Shown: piece by piece, positions 44,886 to 55,367 of the stretch
Position numbering within the stretch: the first letter of the stretch is position 1
Layout of the letters: each line of letters starts with the position of its first letter
Source of the DNA: Craterostigma plantagineum
Lineage: Eukaryota > Streptophyta > Magnoliopsida > Lamiales > Linderniaceae
DNA: 64,000 nucleotides
Direction of reading: 5' to 3'
Assembly: GCA_027422505.1 (NCBI GenBank)
Contig: JAPQWV010000411.1
Span: forward strand, 248,001 to 312,000
Program-made: the position numbers and the translations under genes
The notes under the pieces: generated by a model
Seen by the model: the letters and a program-made list of their open reading frames with translations, nothing else
The model's database searches: none
What the model was told of the DNA's origin: nothing

Positions 44886-47800
44886 CTGAAAATCAATTTG
44901 AAAACCAAAACATGAGATCAAGAATTTGAATTTGAGTCGAAATTTAATTCATCAAACCATAATAGTCTAACATTTTCAGAACATGTTTGATAAACTTGTA
45001 ATTGAAATCTAATTTCACACATAGGTCATACAAAGTGAATTTTTTTGTTAAGATATAATATCATGACTTATGTACATAAGAGTTCAGTCGAAAATATTCT
45101 AAGTGTTGTATCGTAAATCAAGCACTGTTCACTCCATTCCACTTATCGCGCGAGAATTGAAATCCTGAACTTTTTAATTGCCTAAGTGTGATTTATGAAT
45201 GCAATTCTCTGTTTTAATTTGCGATCGAAAATTTTATTCGCTAAGGTCTGCTACAGTAAAAAAGACTTAGAGAATTTTACTAAGTGTTGAACATTATACG
45301 CGTGGTACTATTCCAGAAAAATTTTCGTGTAAATTTACAATCGAGAAAATCGATTTCCGCGTAAATTTACGATCGAGAATTTTTTCGCGCGTGAATAAAA
45401 TTTTTCGCCGTGAAAGTTATCGAGCGAGAAAGTATTTTGATTTTAAAATAGTTTTCGCTACGAAATTTTACGAACGAGAAAATTGACAACGAGAAACTAG
45501 GTTACTCATCGAGAAAATTTTCGATCGATCAAAATTATCGCTGCATACTTTTACGATAGAGAAATTTTATTGTCGAAAAATTTAATTTTATCGCCGCTAA
45601 AATTTTCAACCGAAAACAAAATTGAAATCGAAATTACTGTTTTCGATTGTAAGTTTTGCGCTCGAAACTTAATTACACCTATTTTATGTATTTCATTCAG
45701 TAATATTTTCGCTGTCATAAAATCAGAATTCGATTTCTCGATTGTATTTCGATCTATGTTATTTATTTTACCGATTAAGTCAAGAATTTATCGATCGAAA
45801 AAATTTTACGATGCAAACAGCGACTCAATCAAATTGAAATTCAATTGACTCTGTTTGCGAGTGAGAAAGTTCTTTGACGCCTTTAAACGTTTAAAAGTCC
45901 GTTCCAGTCGAACTCTCAATCAAACATTAAAAACGCAGATAATCGAAGAAATATACTCTTAGAATGATCGAAAACTCTTAAACTATCCTAGGATGCAGAA
46001 ATCAACCCAGATAAACACAAAAACAGGTCGAAATCTAAGCGAAATAGCATGTGGATTTGTTACAGTTTGAAAAATCGAAAATCTACTCAAAATCAGGCAA
46101 ACGATTACAAAATGTAGATGCAAACTTAGTTAAATCGCACGCTAATAGCACATAAGTGTCGTTTCTACCTTCAATAGACAATTCCAAGATGAGAATCGAA
46201 AGATTTTGGTAGAGATTGAATGTCTGTGAAAGTTTTGCGAGAGAGAAAAATGAATAGACACTGTAGAAGTTGCGATTAGGTTTTGCATGAGATAAAGTTT
46301 TTCGACTACAAAAAGATAAATTTACTAATTGGGCTGATTGGACGTTTCGAGTTTGCACATTATATAGGCCCAATTTTAATTTTTCGCTCGAGAAACTCCA
46401 ATCGAGAATTTTCATTTGGTTCCTGTTTAATTTTCGCGTGACAAATTGGGAGCAAAAAGTACCATTTGGTCCCAAATCAATTTTCGCTCGAGAAACTGCG
46501 ATCGAAATTACAAAATTCACCCAAATTTCTCGATAGTAAGTTTTCTAAGATTTCAATTGACCCTAAGTTCAAGTAAAATCACATAATTGCTCCCCCTATT
46601 TATGAAAACAAACGCAAATAACTCCCTGTAATTCAGAATGATGACATCTGGCTCCATAATCAAATTTTGTAAATCTGCAATACTTAGAGCAAAAATGTCG
46701 AGAATATTAGAGTTAATTTTGGAAGCAATTTTTCTATTTCGGCGCCCCTTGAAAAGTTTTTTAAGAAAAATTGGTTAAATTCAGATTTATAAAACACGTT
46801 AACGATCAAAATATTTAACCAACCAAAATTTAATCCAATGTCGTGTACTCCAAGTCTTGAATAATTCGTGAAGCCCTCCTAATTGTTTCTGCAACAGTTA
46901 GAGAACGACCATAAAAATTATTTGGAGCTCAAGGCATAAATTTTGTAAATGCTCCCTCTTAAATAGTGCACCTCAACTGATTTATCAAACAAGTACATAA
47001 ACAAATATGAGTAACAATTATAAAAAAATGTAATTTATCATGATTGGCCAAGATACATGATCGCCTATACACGTAACTATAATTTCGCGCGAGGGTATGA
47101 GCAAAAACAAATATTCACATTTTTAACTATTCAGCTCAAATGCAAAGTAATATTGCATATCAGAATGTCCGAAATACAACAGGATATCGCTTTTAAACAG
47201 TTCCGCATAGATGCAAATTAAGATGCGAAATACAACAGGATATCGCTTTCGGCATTTTTCTCTTATCCTTTTGTCATTCTCATCCTTTATTTTTTTTTCG
47301 TATCAGTCTACACTTGCTCAAGCTGAAGCTCCGCTTCTCTACGAGGCCGAGAGATTATCTAAGACGAAGTTCTTCTAGTTCGTTCACGGGCCGATACCGT
47401 GCTCCTTTTTTCTTAATCCATAGATAGGTTTCAGAGATTGTCGATTTGAAGAAGTTCACAGTTATGGAATTTGAACCCGAGGCCGTGCTCCTCTTCTCGT
47501 TTCCCGATATAAGACCGGATATTCGTTGGAGACGGTCAATTCGAGGTGCTCCTCTTACAGCCGTTCTGACGAGCGTACGAGATTATCGATGGAGAAGATC
47601 GAGCAAGATCCATCCCCCTTCTAATGATTTGGAACTGTTAATAGTCGAAAAGCAGGTTCTTTTGGACGGCTTTTTGTGCGTTGAGCATTCCTCGTGTGCG
47701 TTTTCCACCTTCTTTTGTCATCTCTTTCTTTGTCGTATCTTTTTCTCCCCCTCCTTTTCTCGTTTGAACATCCCCGCGAAGATTCAGATTATTGGTAGAA

Positions 47801-48364
47801 GGCTCAAGGGGTTTCAGGTGAAGAAAACGTATTCGGAGAAAGCTCAAAATGTATGAGTAAAGGCTATGTTAAAGGATTGAAATTTTCCAGATAAGGCCAA
47901 GTGAGGGATTTTCTAAGTGCCCTAATCATATTCCGAACGATCTAATGCAAGGCGAGTATGAGGCCAATAATCACTAGTTAAGACAAGCAATTGATGTGTA
48001 TAGAGTAAATCCGTAGAGAAAAAATAAGACGGCTAGAGTCCTCATTTATATGAAGTGGCTTTGTGTCTAGTGGAACAAACTAATGACATTTACACACAAG
48101 AATGCGACTTTGACTGACAAAATTAAGCAATTAACCAGTCGCATGTCAGGAAAATCTATTCGTGACTTAGATCGAGCATCCTAAAGATATCGTCATTCCC
48201 CTAATATTATAGGTATATGTATAATATTTTTGAATTAGTAGATTTTATTAATATAGTATTATTTATTTTTAAGTTGTAAATATCACGTAAAATATAGCAT
48301 TTAAGAATGCAAAACACATAAAATAGACCAGATGAATAGTATATAGGAGCACGCAGAGCACATA
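44886..48364 (-). other. Pol to env-ORF spacer of Copia B2
   Basis: A 3.5-kb AT-rich spacer without recognisable coding sequence. From 45220 to 46560 it is dense in words like TCGATCGAGAAAATTTTCG, comparable in style but not in sequence to the family-A spacer. Open frames at 46083-46520 and 47446-47856 have no known domains. The last 180 bases (48180-48364) match 14882-15056. Confidence 0.65.
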
Positions 48365-49144
48365 TTACGGAAGATTCAACATGCCTAATTTACCGACAAC
48401 AAATTGGAATCGTTTTTCATCCAATGCCTTTGTGAAAATGGCGGCTAGTTGGTACTCCTTGTTCACGAAATACATGTCAATAGTACATTTTTCTACGTGA
48501 TCGTTTATAAAGTGATACCGAATGTCTATGTGTTTTGTGTGTGAGTGGTGAACAAGATTGCACGTTTTAGCAATGGCACTCTGGAGATCACTGTAAATGG
48601 GTATATTATTTAAATTGTACCCATAATCACGAAGTTTAGTCCTCATCGACAGCATTTGAGAGCAACAACTAGCGGCTGCGACGTATTCTGCTTCGGCCGT
48701 TGATGTTGACACGCAATTCTGCTTCTTGGATGACCAACAGACCACCTTTTCGCCTAGAAATTGAGCGCCACCAGAGGTGATTTTCCTGTCCATTCGACAA
48801 CCTGCATAATAAGCGTCAGTATAGCCAATTAATTTGAGATTCGTGCCCTTAGGATACCGCAATCCTGGGGTAGAGGTGCCTTTGAGGTAGCGAGCGCAGG
48901 ATCCGCCTGACCGCAAGCATGTGTGATTCTTTGGGGTCGGCTTGGAAACGGGCACAAAGGTGGCAAACATAATATCCGACCGGTTGGAGGTGTTGTAGAG
49001 AAGGGAGCCGATGATGCTGCGATAGGGTGTGATGTCGACCACTTTTCCTGTGGGATCGGCATCCAACTTGCAGCTTGTTGACATAGGAGTGCTGATAGGT
49101 TTGCTCTGATCTTGATGGAACTTCTTCAGAACGTCCTTGATATC
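48365..49144 (-). pseudogene. Copia B2 RNase H and end of reverse transcriptase
   Basis: On the minus strand this reads from DIKDVLKKFHQDQSKPISTP to the terminal KLGMLNLP. It contains PYRSIIGSLLYNTSNRSDIM, AQFLGEKVVCWSSKKQNCVS, AEAEYVAAASCCSQM and TKHIDIRYHFINDHVEKC. This one frame is open across the whole domain (about 260 codons), although one segment near 48890-48950 is out of register with its relatives. It is cut at its upstream end by the A2 LTR at 49145. Confidence 0.9.
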
Positions 49145-49442
49145 TGTTAGGATATTTAGTGATTGTGTCAATAGTTTAAGTCTTGGGATTTATATTGTAA
49201 TTATCCTTTAGCTTGGGCTTTGGACTAGAATGTAATTATTTAATTTTTGGTGTTTGGGCCTTAATATATACCTAGGGTTAATGTGGTATATAAGGTGTTA
49301 CCAACACCATTTGAAAGCTAATCAAAGATCAAAAGGCTAACCCAAGTTTTCACACACTACACACACTACAAGGTGAGAAAGTCTCCCTGTTCATTCCATC
49401 AAAGCCTCTTTGATTCCTTGTTTGGTGCTTTCGGGACCAACA
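49145..49442 (+). repeat. 5' LTR of Copia A2
   Basis: A 298-bp LTR from TGTTAGGATATTTAGTG to GACCAACA, homologous to both A1 LTRs. TATA-like TATATAAG at 49287-49294. Confidence 0.92.
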
Positions 49443-49444
49443 AG

Positions 49445-49456
49445 TGGTATCAGAGC
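49445..49456 (+). promoter_or_regulatory. Primer-binding site (initiator tRNA-Met), Copia A2
   Basis: TGGTATCAGAGC lies two bases after the LTR, as in A1. Confidence 0.93.
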
Positions 49457-51020
49457 AAACGTGGATCGATCTGCATTGATTTGAATCCAGTTTCGTTCGA
49501 TTCCAAGAAAGATCAAAGGTGTTTTCGGATAAAAATCACTTTCGGGCATTTTGAACTCGTTTTGGGGTATTTTTGCTTTGTTTATTTGTGTTTAAAACCT
49601 ACCTCCAGATCGATTCTATGCCTAATATGTTTTTACAACACTTTTGGATCAGTTTTAACGAGTTTTGAGCGAGATTGAAGCAAAAACTTTTCAGAAAAGG
49701 ACATCTCGACCATTTTCTGTTTTTGGTCGATTTGACCTATTTCTTGTTGTTTTTAGCTCACAAATCGGTCGATTATGTGTTTAGGGAAGAATTTCTGAAG
49801 TTTAGGATCAAGTTTGAGCGATTTTGGTTGAGATTTGAGCAAGAACGGGACGATTTTCTGGCAAAACGCGTGAAAGCAATGGAACAGTACTTAGTTCGTT
49901 CTTGACCGCGAAATTTTGTGCTTAATCGTTCAAGTACGCGAAATTTCCATATCCGCGAAAGTTGATCCCGAGAATTTATCTTCAAACCCGCGAAACTTTT
50001 ACTTATACTGCATTTTTTCGCAACTGCCTACTTTCAAAACCGAGAATCTTTAAACCGCGAAACTTTCACTTACACTGCATTTTTTCGCAACTGCCTACTT
50101 CAAAAATCCGAGAAACTTTCATCTGCAAAATTTGCTTACACTTCATAATCCGAGAAATTCCATATCCGAGAAAGCTTGTTCCGCGAATTTTTCTGAGCCG
50201 CGAAATTTTTTTTTTTGCCGAGAACTTTCGAAATTCTTAGATCCGAGAAACTTTAAATGCGAGAAATTTCATTTCAAGAATTTATTCAAACCGCGAAATT
50301 TTCATAACTTGCGAAATTTACTTGCGAAGATTTAAAATTCTCAACATGCGAAATTTCTATAACTTGCGAAAGTTTCTTGCGAAGCTCTAAAAATTCTTAA
50401 CTTGCGAAAGTTTTATAACGTGCGAAATTTTCTTGCGAAGCTTTAAAATTCTCAACTTGCGAAAGTTTTATAACGTGCGAAATTTTCTTGCGAAGCTTCA
50501 CAAATTCTCAACTTGCGAAAGTTTTATAACTCGCGAAATTCTCTTGCGAAACTTTAAATCCTCAACTAGCGAAATTTTTACAACTTACGAAGTTTTCTTG
50601 CGAAGCTTAAAAATTCTCAACTTACGAAATCTTTATAACTTGCGAAATTCTTCAACTTGCGAATTTTTCTAACATGTTAAATTTTTCTAGTGTTGAAATT
50701 TTCTTGGGTTAAATCTTTCCAAACTTATTTAAGATTTGATCCTTACACTTTAGTCCTATCACCCTAGACCACTTTTGACATAAAATAATTTTTCTCGCCT
50801 CAAATCTCGTTTTAAATTTCTAGAACTTCTCCTAATTTCAAGATATATTTTCTCTTCATACATTATCGACCATCACACACGCTCACTTAGTTCTAAGAAA
50901 TTCTTTAAACAATTTTATTCTCAAAACTCTACACGTTAAACTCGTATTTCTCATCTCGTTCGTTACTAACTTTCTTATCTATACAAGATCAAAACCACGG
51001 ACGATTCGACTGCACCAACC
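49457..51020 (+). other. 5' leader of Copia A2
   Basis: A 1.56-kb untranslated leader homologous to 13021-14355. From 49900 to 50340 it is rich in CCGCGAAACTTTCA-like words. It then passes into a regular tandem repeat (50343-50672) and ends with TATTTCTCATCTCGTTCG before gag. No coding region is recognised. Confidence 0.75.
50343..50672 (+). repeat. About 55-bp tandem repeat, six units, in the A2 leader
   Basis: Units start at about 50343, 50399, 50454, 50510, 50564 and 50619. Each has the plan AACTTGCGAAAG, then TTTTATAACGTGCGAAATTT, then CTTGCGAAGCTT and AAAATTCTC. Spacing is 54-56 bp, with moderate divergence between units. Confidence 0.85.
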
Positions 51021-52259
51021 ATGTCTACCACGAATGACATCTCAACAGTGGGCTCCGACACCAGGCCTCCGATGCTGCGATAAGGCGACTACAGCATATG
51101 GACAAACCGGTTCCTCACGTCAGGAACAAAGGCGCACCACTCTCTTAATACCTTCTGGACTCCATCTTCAACGGCCCAGCACCGTTCTGGACAATCAGCC
51201 CTGCACAGCCAAATGCAAACCCTCCCATGGATGAACGCCGCACTCCAAGAGGTCCCATCAATGAGGATGAAGAGGCTCGCGTACAGGCCGATGAGACTGC
51301 CAAAGGATATCTCTTCCAGGCTATGGGAAACGAGGTCTACGCTCACATTGAGTGCTGCACAACTGCTAAGGAAATATGGGATGAGCTCGTGGCAATCATG
51401 GCAGGCACGATTGAGAGTGCTCAAGGGAGGAAATCAGCATGTCTCTCGCAGTATGAACACTTCCAGGCCTATGAAGGAGAGGAACTGCGTGACACATACC
51501 TCCGATACTTGAAGGTCATCAATGAACTCAAGAAAGCCAGGATCTCGAGAGACAAATTCGATATCAACAACCGCTTCCTTGGTAGCCTCAAACCACATTG
51601 GGGCAATGCAATCGTAATGATGATTCAGAGTAAGGACCTCTCCAACACTTCCATCCACGCTCTTTATGACAGTCTGTCTGCCTATGCTCCCTACGTGCAA
51701 CCCCATTCCACCAACACTCGAGTCGACCCACTGGCCCTCCTCTCGAACAAGACCAATGAACGATCTTCCACCACTAAGACCAAACAGAACAAAGGGAAGC
51801 TACCAGCTACTGTATCGGGCACTCCTTCAGGATCCGAAGCTAACACAGAATCTGATGAAGATGTTCGTGATCTACGCAAACAACTGCAATGCTCACTAAG
51901 ATGGTCTCAAAGAAGCTCGGGAAAAATCCTCATCCTCCTCCAATCGCCAAAGAACCTTTAGCGGCACCAAAAAGACCACTCCCACGGAGGAAGCTAAGCC
52001 GACAAAGAAAGAGGAGAAATCAGCACCCCAAAAGGCTGTGAAGTGCTTTCGATGTGGGAAGTCAGGCCACTTTGCCAAGGAATGCCACGCACCACGCGTC
52101 AAGGACTCTGGCTACTACGATCGTAAGGCCAGATTGACTCGCAAAATGGAAACTGGGAAAGTTCTTCTCACCAAAGAGGCTGAGTGGGTGAACGACACTT
52201 CAGAAGACGAGGAGCCTAAGGATGAAGATTGCTGCATGGCAAGGCTGGTCGAACACGAC
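51021..52259 (+). pseudogene. Copia A2 gag, broken and 3'-truncated
   Basis: The start is MSTTNDISTVGSDTRPPMLR at 51021. A 4-base deletion near 51117, relative to A1, throws it out of frame. Frame is regained at about 51227 with MDERRTPRGPINEDEEARVQ. The capsid part is complete here and retains the segment GYLFQAMGNEVYAHIECCTT that A1 has lost. The zinc knuckle CFRCGKSGHFAKEC (52041-52082) is intact in another frame after a shift near 51890. The acidic tail (DEEPKDEDCCMARLVEHD) ends at 52259, at the junction with Athila. Confidence 0.88.
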
Positions 52260-53739
52260 CGCCCCGCGCTAAACCGACTACCTCACGAGCACGTCCCTTA
52301 TTCGTCAGGGGAGTCACGCTTTTTTTTAACTTTTTTTCCCCTTCCTTTTATTTTTACGTTGAGGACAACGTCTGACTTAAGTGTGGGGAGGGGAATTTTA
52401 AATTTTTATGACGTGTCGTTGAGTCCGTTGGAAAGGCATGAATTACTGAATCAGGCATGATTGTTTGCGCTTATCTCGAGTTGGTCTGCATTCTATGAAA
52501 TTATGTGAGCAATTAGGACATGCATGACTGATTGAATCTTATCTGCCTGAATAGATATAGCACTGTTTTCAGAGATCCGTATACATGACCCTATTTCGTG
52601 TGAGAGTTTGAGCCTGACGAGCTTACGCTCATTTTTCTTGGTTGTGTGACGTGCCTAGTCTATATCTCTCTAGAACTTGCCTGTCTGATGCGTGTTGAAA
52701 CTATTTTGGTGTGCGAGCGTGAAAACGATGAGGGCATTAGGATTCAAGTCCAGGGCCAAAATTTTCTTAACCATGACGAACCCCATTAGTTAGCCCCGTT
52801 GAGCTTGAGCCTATTCGTTGCTTACCTCATATGTTATAGAAGCCACTGACCCGAAGAAGCCCCGTAAATTTTATGAGCCTGAGTTGATTAGAATAGAGCA
52901 GAAGTCGAACGTGAGAGTTACTGTTTCAATGTATGATTTGATGTTCTTCTCTGCTATTCATGAAATGACTCGTCCCTTACTTGACCGTTTTCTGAAATGA
53001 CCCGATCTCTTGCATAAGCCTGCCTATAACCCTTTAGCAAGATATAGGTTTCGGTAATAAGTATCCCTAGGTACACGGCATTCGCTGTGACGATGTATTC
53101 TTTGCGACAAAAGCCGAACCTTGATGTTTTAGGGAATAAGGGCAGTGCATAAAAGTAGAACGTGACTAAGGTGAAAGGGCAGAAAATGAAAGGGGACTGA
53201 GTTGAGAGGGTCGAGCAGAAAAGTCTAGGATTCGGAGCGAGAACATCGAGTCTTATGTTGGGCTGGGACAGTCTGTTTGATCATGCTGTGTTCTTTGAAA
53301 ATTTTTGATCACGTGTCCTAGCTCTAAGATTAAGCGTTCATTACTTATACTTGCCATTTCATGATTATTCGACCATTTCCCCAAAAAGACCCTCAGATTT
53401 ATACTTGTCCGCTGAATAGTAGAAATGCGATTAACTTGCAAGTTTATGGTAGGGGTTGGTCTAGTGCACGAATTGAGCGACTCACCATATACTAGCCTAT
53501 ACACTTGAGTGAATTGAGTGAATCCTTGTGAGGTATGAGTCTCGATTAGCAGTGCGAAGGAATTTCAGGTCGACGAGTGCAAGTCATTTGTGTAATGTCC
53601 GTGATTGTTTGCTTGATTCCTTTTGTGCTTTCTAGCTTCGATGATAAATTGCGAACAATCGTGCCGTTATCCTAGTTTGATGCCATACCTGATTTTTAAT
53701 TTACTTGAGGACAAGCAAATGCTTAAGTGTGGGGAGATT
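52253..53739 (+). repeat. 3' internal region of the upstream Athila copy (5'-truncated)
   Basis: Bases up to about 53040 match 63216-64000 with only about three differences by eye, and the remainder should match sequence beyond the window. It holds two purine motifs of the form CTTAAGTGTGGGGAG, at about 52376-52391 and 53723-53737; the second abuts the LTR. A 60-codon open frame (52818-53000) also occurs at 63781-63963, but no domain is recognised. The left boundary is an abrupt join to the A2 gag. Confidence 0.85.
53724..53739 (+). promoter_or_regulatory. Polypurine tract next to the Athila LTR
   Basis: AAGTGTGGGGAGATT directly precedes TGATAAACGC, the LTR start. AAGTGTGGGG(G)A motifs are commonly seen at this place in Athila-type and related elements. 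Confidence 0.82.
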
Positions 53740-53928
53740 TGATAAACGCATTTCAATGCGTTTATCGTAATATTTATTCAGGGTATAATAGAGCTTTAGC
53801 AATTAAATTACGCATTTATTCGATATATTTACACTTGTTTGATTGTTGAAGGGGCTTAGGACGAGTTTCGGGCGAAAACGAGCGAAAACGAGGCAAAACG
53901 GAGCAAAATGGGCAACACTGCCCTCGGT

Positions 53929-54172
53929 CACGGCCAGACGCAATATGCGTCACGGCCGTGACGAGGGACAGTACGCGATAGAGAAGACCGCTGGTGATGG
54001 TCACGGCCGTGACGCTTAACGCGTCTGGCCGTGACGCGAGGCATAGAGGTCCGCTGATCATGGTCACGGCCGTGACCTCCAATGCACTTGGCCGTGACCT
54101 GGGGCAGAAAGTGACGAGACGCGGACGATGATGGTCACGGCCGTGACGGCCCATGTCCCAGGCCGTGACCGA
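53929..54172 (+). promoter_or_regulatory. Palindrome array in the Athila LTR promoter
   Basis: The 14-bp palindrome GTCACGGCCGTGAC occurs exactly at 53949, 54000, 54063 and 54134. Half-type versions (GGTCACGGCCAG, CTGGCCGTGACG, TTGGCCGTGACC, CAGGCCGTGACC) interleave at about 53928, 54024, 54088 and 54161. Spacers share words such as GGCATAGAGGTCCGCTGATC, so the whole is a degenerate tandem repeat of about 50-70 bp. It ends about 13 bp before the TATA box. A dyad of this kind could bind a dimeric transcription factor or be a dense CG methylation target. That is inference. Confidence 0.8.
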
Positions 54173-54184
54173 CTCGGGAATCAG

Positions 54185-54192
54185 TATAAAAA
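54185..54192 (+). promoter_or_regulatory. TATA box of the Athila LTR
   Basis: TATAAAAA in AATCAGTATAAAAAGCCC, the likely core promoter for the genomic RNA. Confidence 0.75.
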
Positions 54193-55143
54193 GCCCAAAT
54201 TCGACCCAGAATCGACACAACTCACCAGAGATCAATTCCCAATCATCCAGAGATGAAATTAGGGCGAAAAGAATAGGAAATCCCGTCCCAGAGCGCAAGA
54301 GACGGATCAACGAAGAATCCACGGCGAATTAACGAAGAACGAAGATCTTTCCCCGAAATCACACCAGATTCATCAGTAGGAAAGATCATGAGTTCTTCGG
54401 CTTTATCTTTCAATTCCTTCGTAGTTTTTCCCTTTATTATGAGTAGCTAAATCCCGTTGTGTTCGGGATTAGATGAACGCTAGAATAATTCGCAGTTAAG
54501 ACGTATATTATCGTGACTTTGTGCTATTGACTATTTATTGTTCTATGAATATGTTTCGTTGCTTTAATATGTCTATGTGTTAAAGTGATTGCTTGGAAAA
54601 ACGTTTAGGGCGACAGGTAAATAACGTTTAGGCCGTTCATAGAAGATAGGATTCGAGTATAGGGCGAAAGCAAATACTCGATCCTCGCGTTAGTAATTCG
54701 TGAATTTTAGATTCCCGCGAGCGTTTAGGGCGACAGCAAACTCGCAAGCGGGCAGGAAATTACTGCGATTTAGTCTTAAGCACTTAGGAGCGATTTTATT
54801 GTCTTAGCTGTAAATACCTAGCGGGATTCGAATCCCGAGCACGTCTTTATCATCTGAAAACTCTCGTATCAGTTAGTCGCGTCCTTTGAATTTCTGATTG
54901 AATTAGGAGTGATCTGTTAGGTTGATTCGTCAAACAATTTGCGTATTTTCTTTAGGTTAAATATCGAGTCGATTAGGTCATTACTAGTACTTGATTTATT
55001 CCTTGTGTTCGATACTCGTTTACTCACTTTACTGCACTACAAACGATGGGTTCACTGCCTATCGCACGTTGGTGATAGTAATTTTACGTTTTATTTTATC
55101 ACTTGTCGCACTTTCATCACTCACTACGTGTCGATCAAGTTTT

Positions 55144-55161
55144 TGGCGCCGTTGCCGGGGA
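55144..55161 (+). promoter_or_regulatory. Primer-binding site (tRNA-Asp), Athila
   Basis: TGGCGCCGTTGCCGGGGA is an 18-base perfect complement to the 3' end of plant tRNA-Asp(GUC) including CCA. tRNA-Asp priming is characteristic of Athila elements. Confidence 0.95.
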
Positions 55162-55367
55162 ATAAATTGATATTAGGAACACCGTAGTTCGGTACTTTAG
55201 CCACTGTGATTTCGACGTTTTCTCTGCTTTTACTGTTTGCGTTAATTGTGTTATTTGCATTAGTTGTCTTCCTGCGTCGTTATTGATTTCGTATTTTTAT
55301 TCATCGTATTTGTTTACTTTTCGCTAATCTTTATTTCTCACTCATTGAAGGTGCGATTCAGCGGTGA

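Larger units (their letters stand above)
40737..49144 (-). mobile_element. Copia family-B element (copy B2), 3' two-thirds
   Basis: Read on the minus strand: pol end (49144-48365), a 3.5-kb spacer, env-position ORF (44885 to about 41097), polypurine tract (41085-41096) and 3' LTR (40737-41084). It is inserted in the C-element gag and is itself interrupted in pol at 49144/49145 by copy A2. Among the B copies here it shows best the order pol, spacer, env ORF, polypurine tract, LTR. Confidence 0.87.
49145..52259 (+). mobile_element. Copia family-A element, 5' part (copy A2)
   Basis: This has the 5' LTR, primer site, leader and gag of a second family-A element, in plus orientation. Similarity to A1 is high throughout. 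It is inserted in the B2 reverse transcriptase and breaks off in the acidic tail of gag, where Athila sequence begins (52253-52260 is shared by both). Its pol, extra ORF and 3' LTR are not in the window. Confidence 0.88.
53740..55137 (+). repeat. Athila LTR
   Basis: A 1,398-bp LTR, TGATAAACGC to GTCGATCA, with 4-bp inverted ends TGAT/ATCA. It is bounded by the polypurine tract on the left and, six bases on, the tRNA-Asp primer site on the right. It carries the palindrome array (53929-54172), a TATA box at 54185-54192, and downstream three related GTTTAGGGCGACAG-type words (54605, 54659 and 54724 regions). Confidence 0.88.

Noticed and set aside
47446..47856. 136-codon plus-strand ORF in the B2 spacer
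   Set aside because: No recognisable domain, antisense to the element, and the surrounding sequence is non-coding spacer.
50343..50672. CRISPR-like array
   Set aside because: The units are contiguous degenerate tandem repeats without unique spacers, inside a plant retroelement leader.
52818..53000. 60-codon ORF repeated at 63781-63963
   Set aside because: It is conserved only because the whole block is duplicated. There is no domain, no splice or promoter context, and it lies in the non-coding 3' part of the element.
52253..55137. A 2.9-kb Athila 5' LTR starting at 52253
   Set aside because: The repeat with 63216-64000 suggested this, but 52253 has no TG terminus and a polypurine tract followed by TGATAAAC at 53740 gives a proper LTR start with matching ATCA end. 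The left 1.5 kb is internal 3' sequence of another copy.
55144..55161. tRNA gene
   Set aside because: Only the 18-base complement of a tRNA 3' end is present (a primer-binding site). The same holds for the tRNA-Met matches at 14356, 30030, 40183 and 49445.
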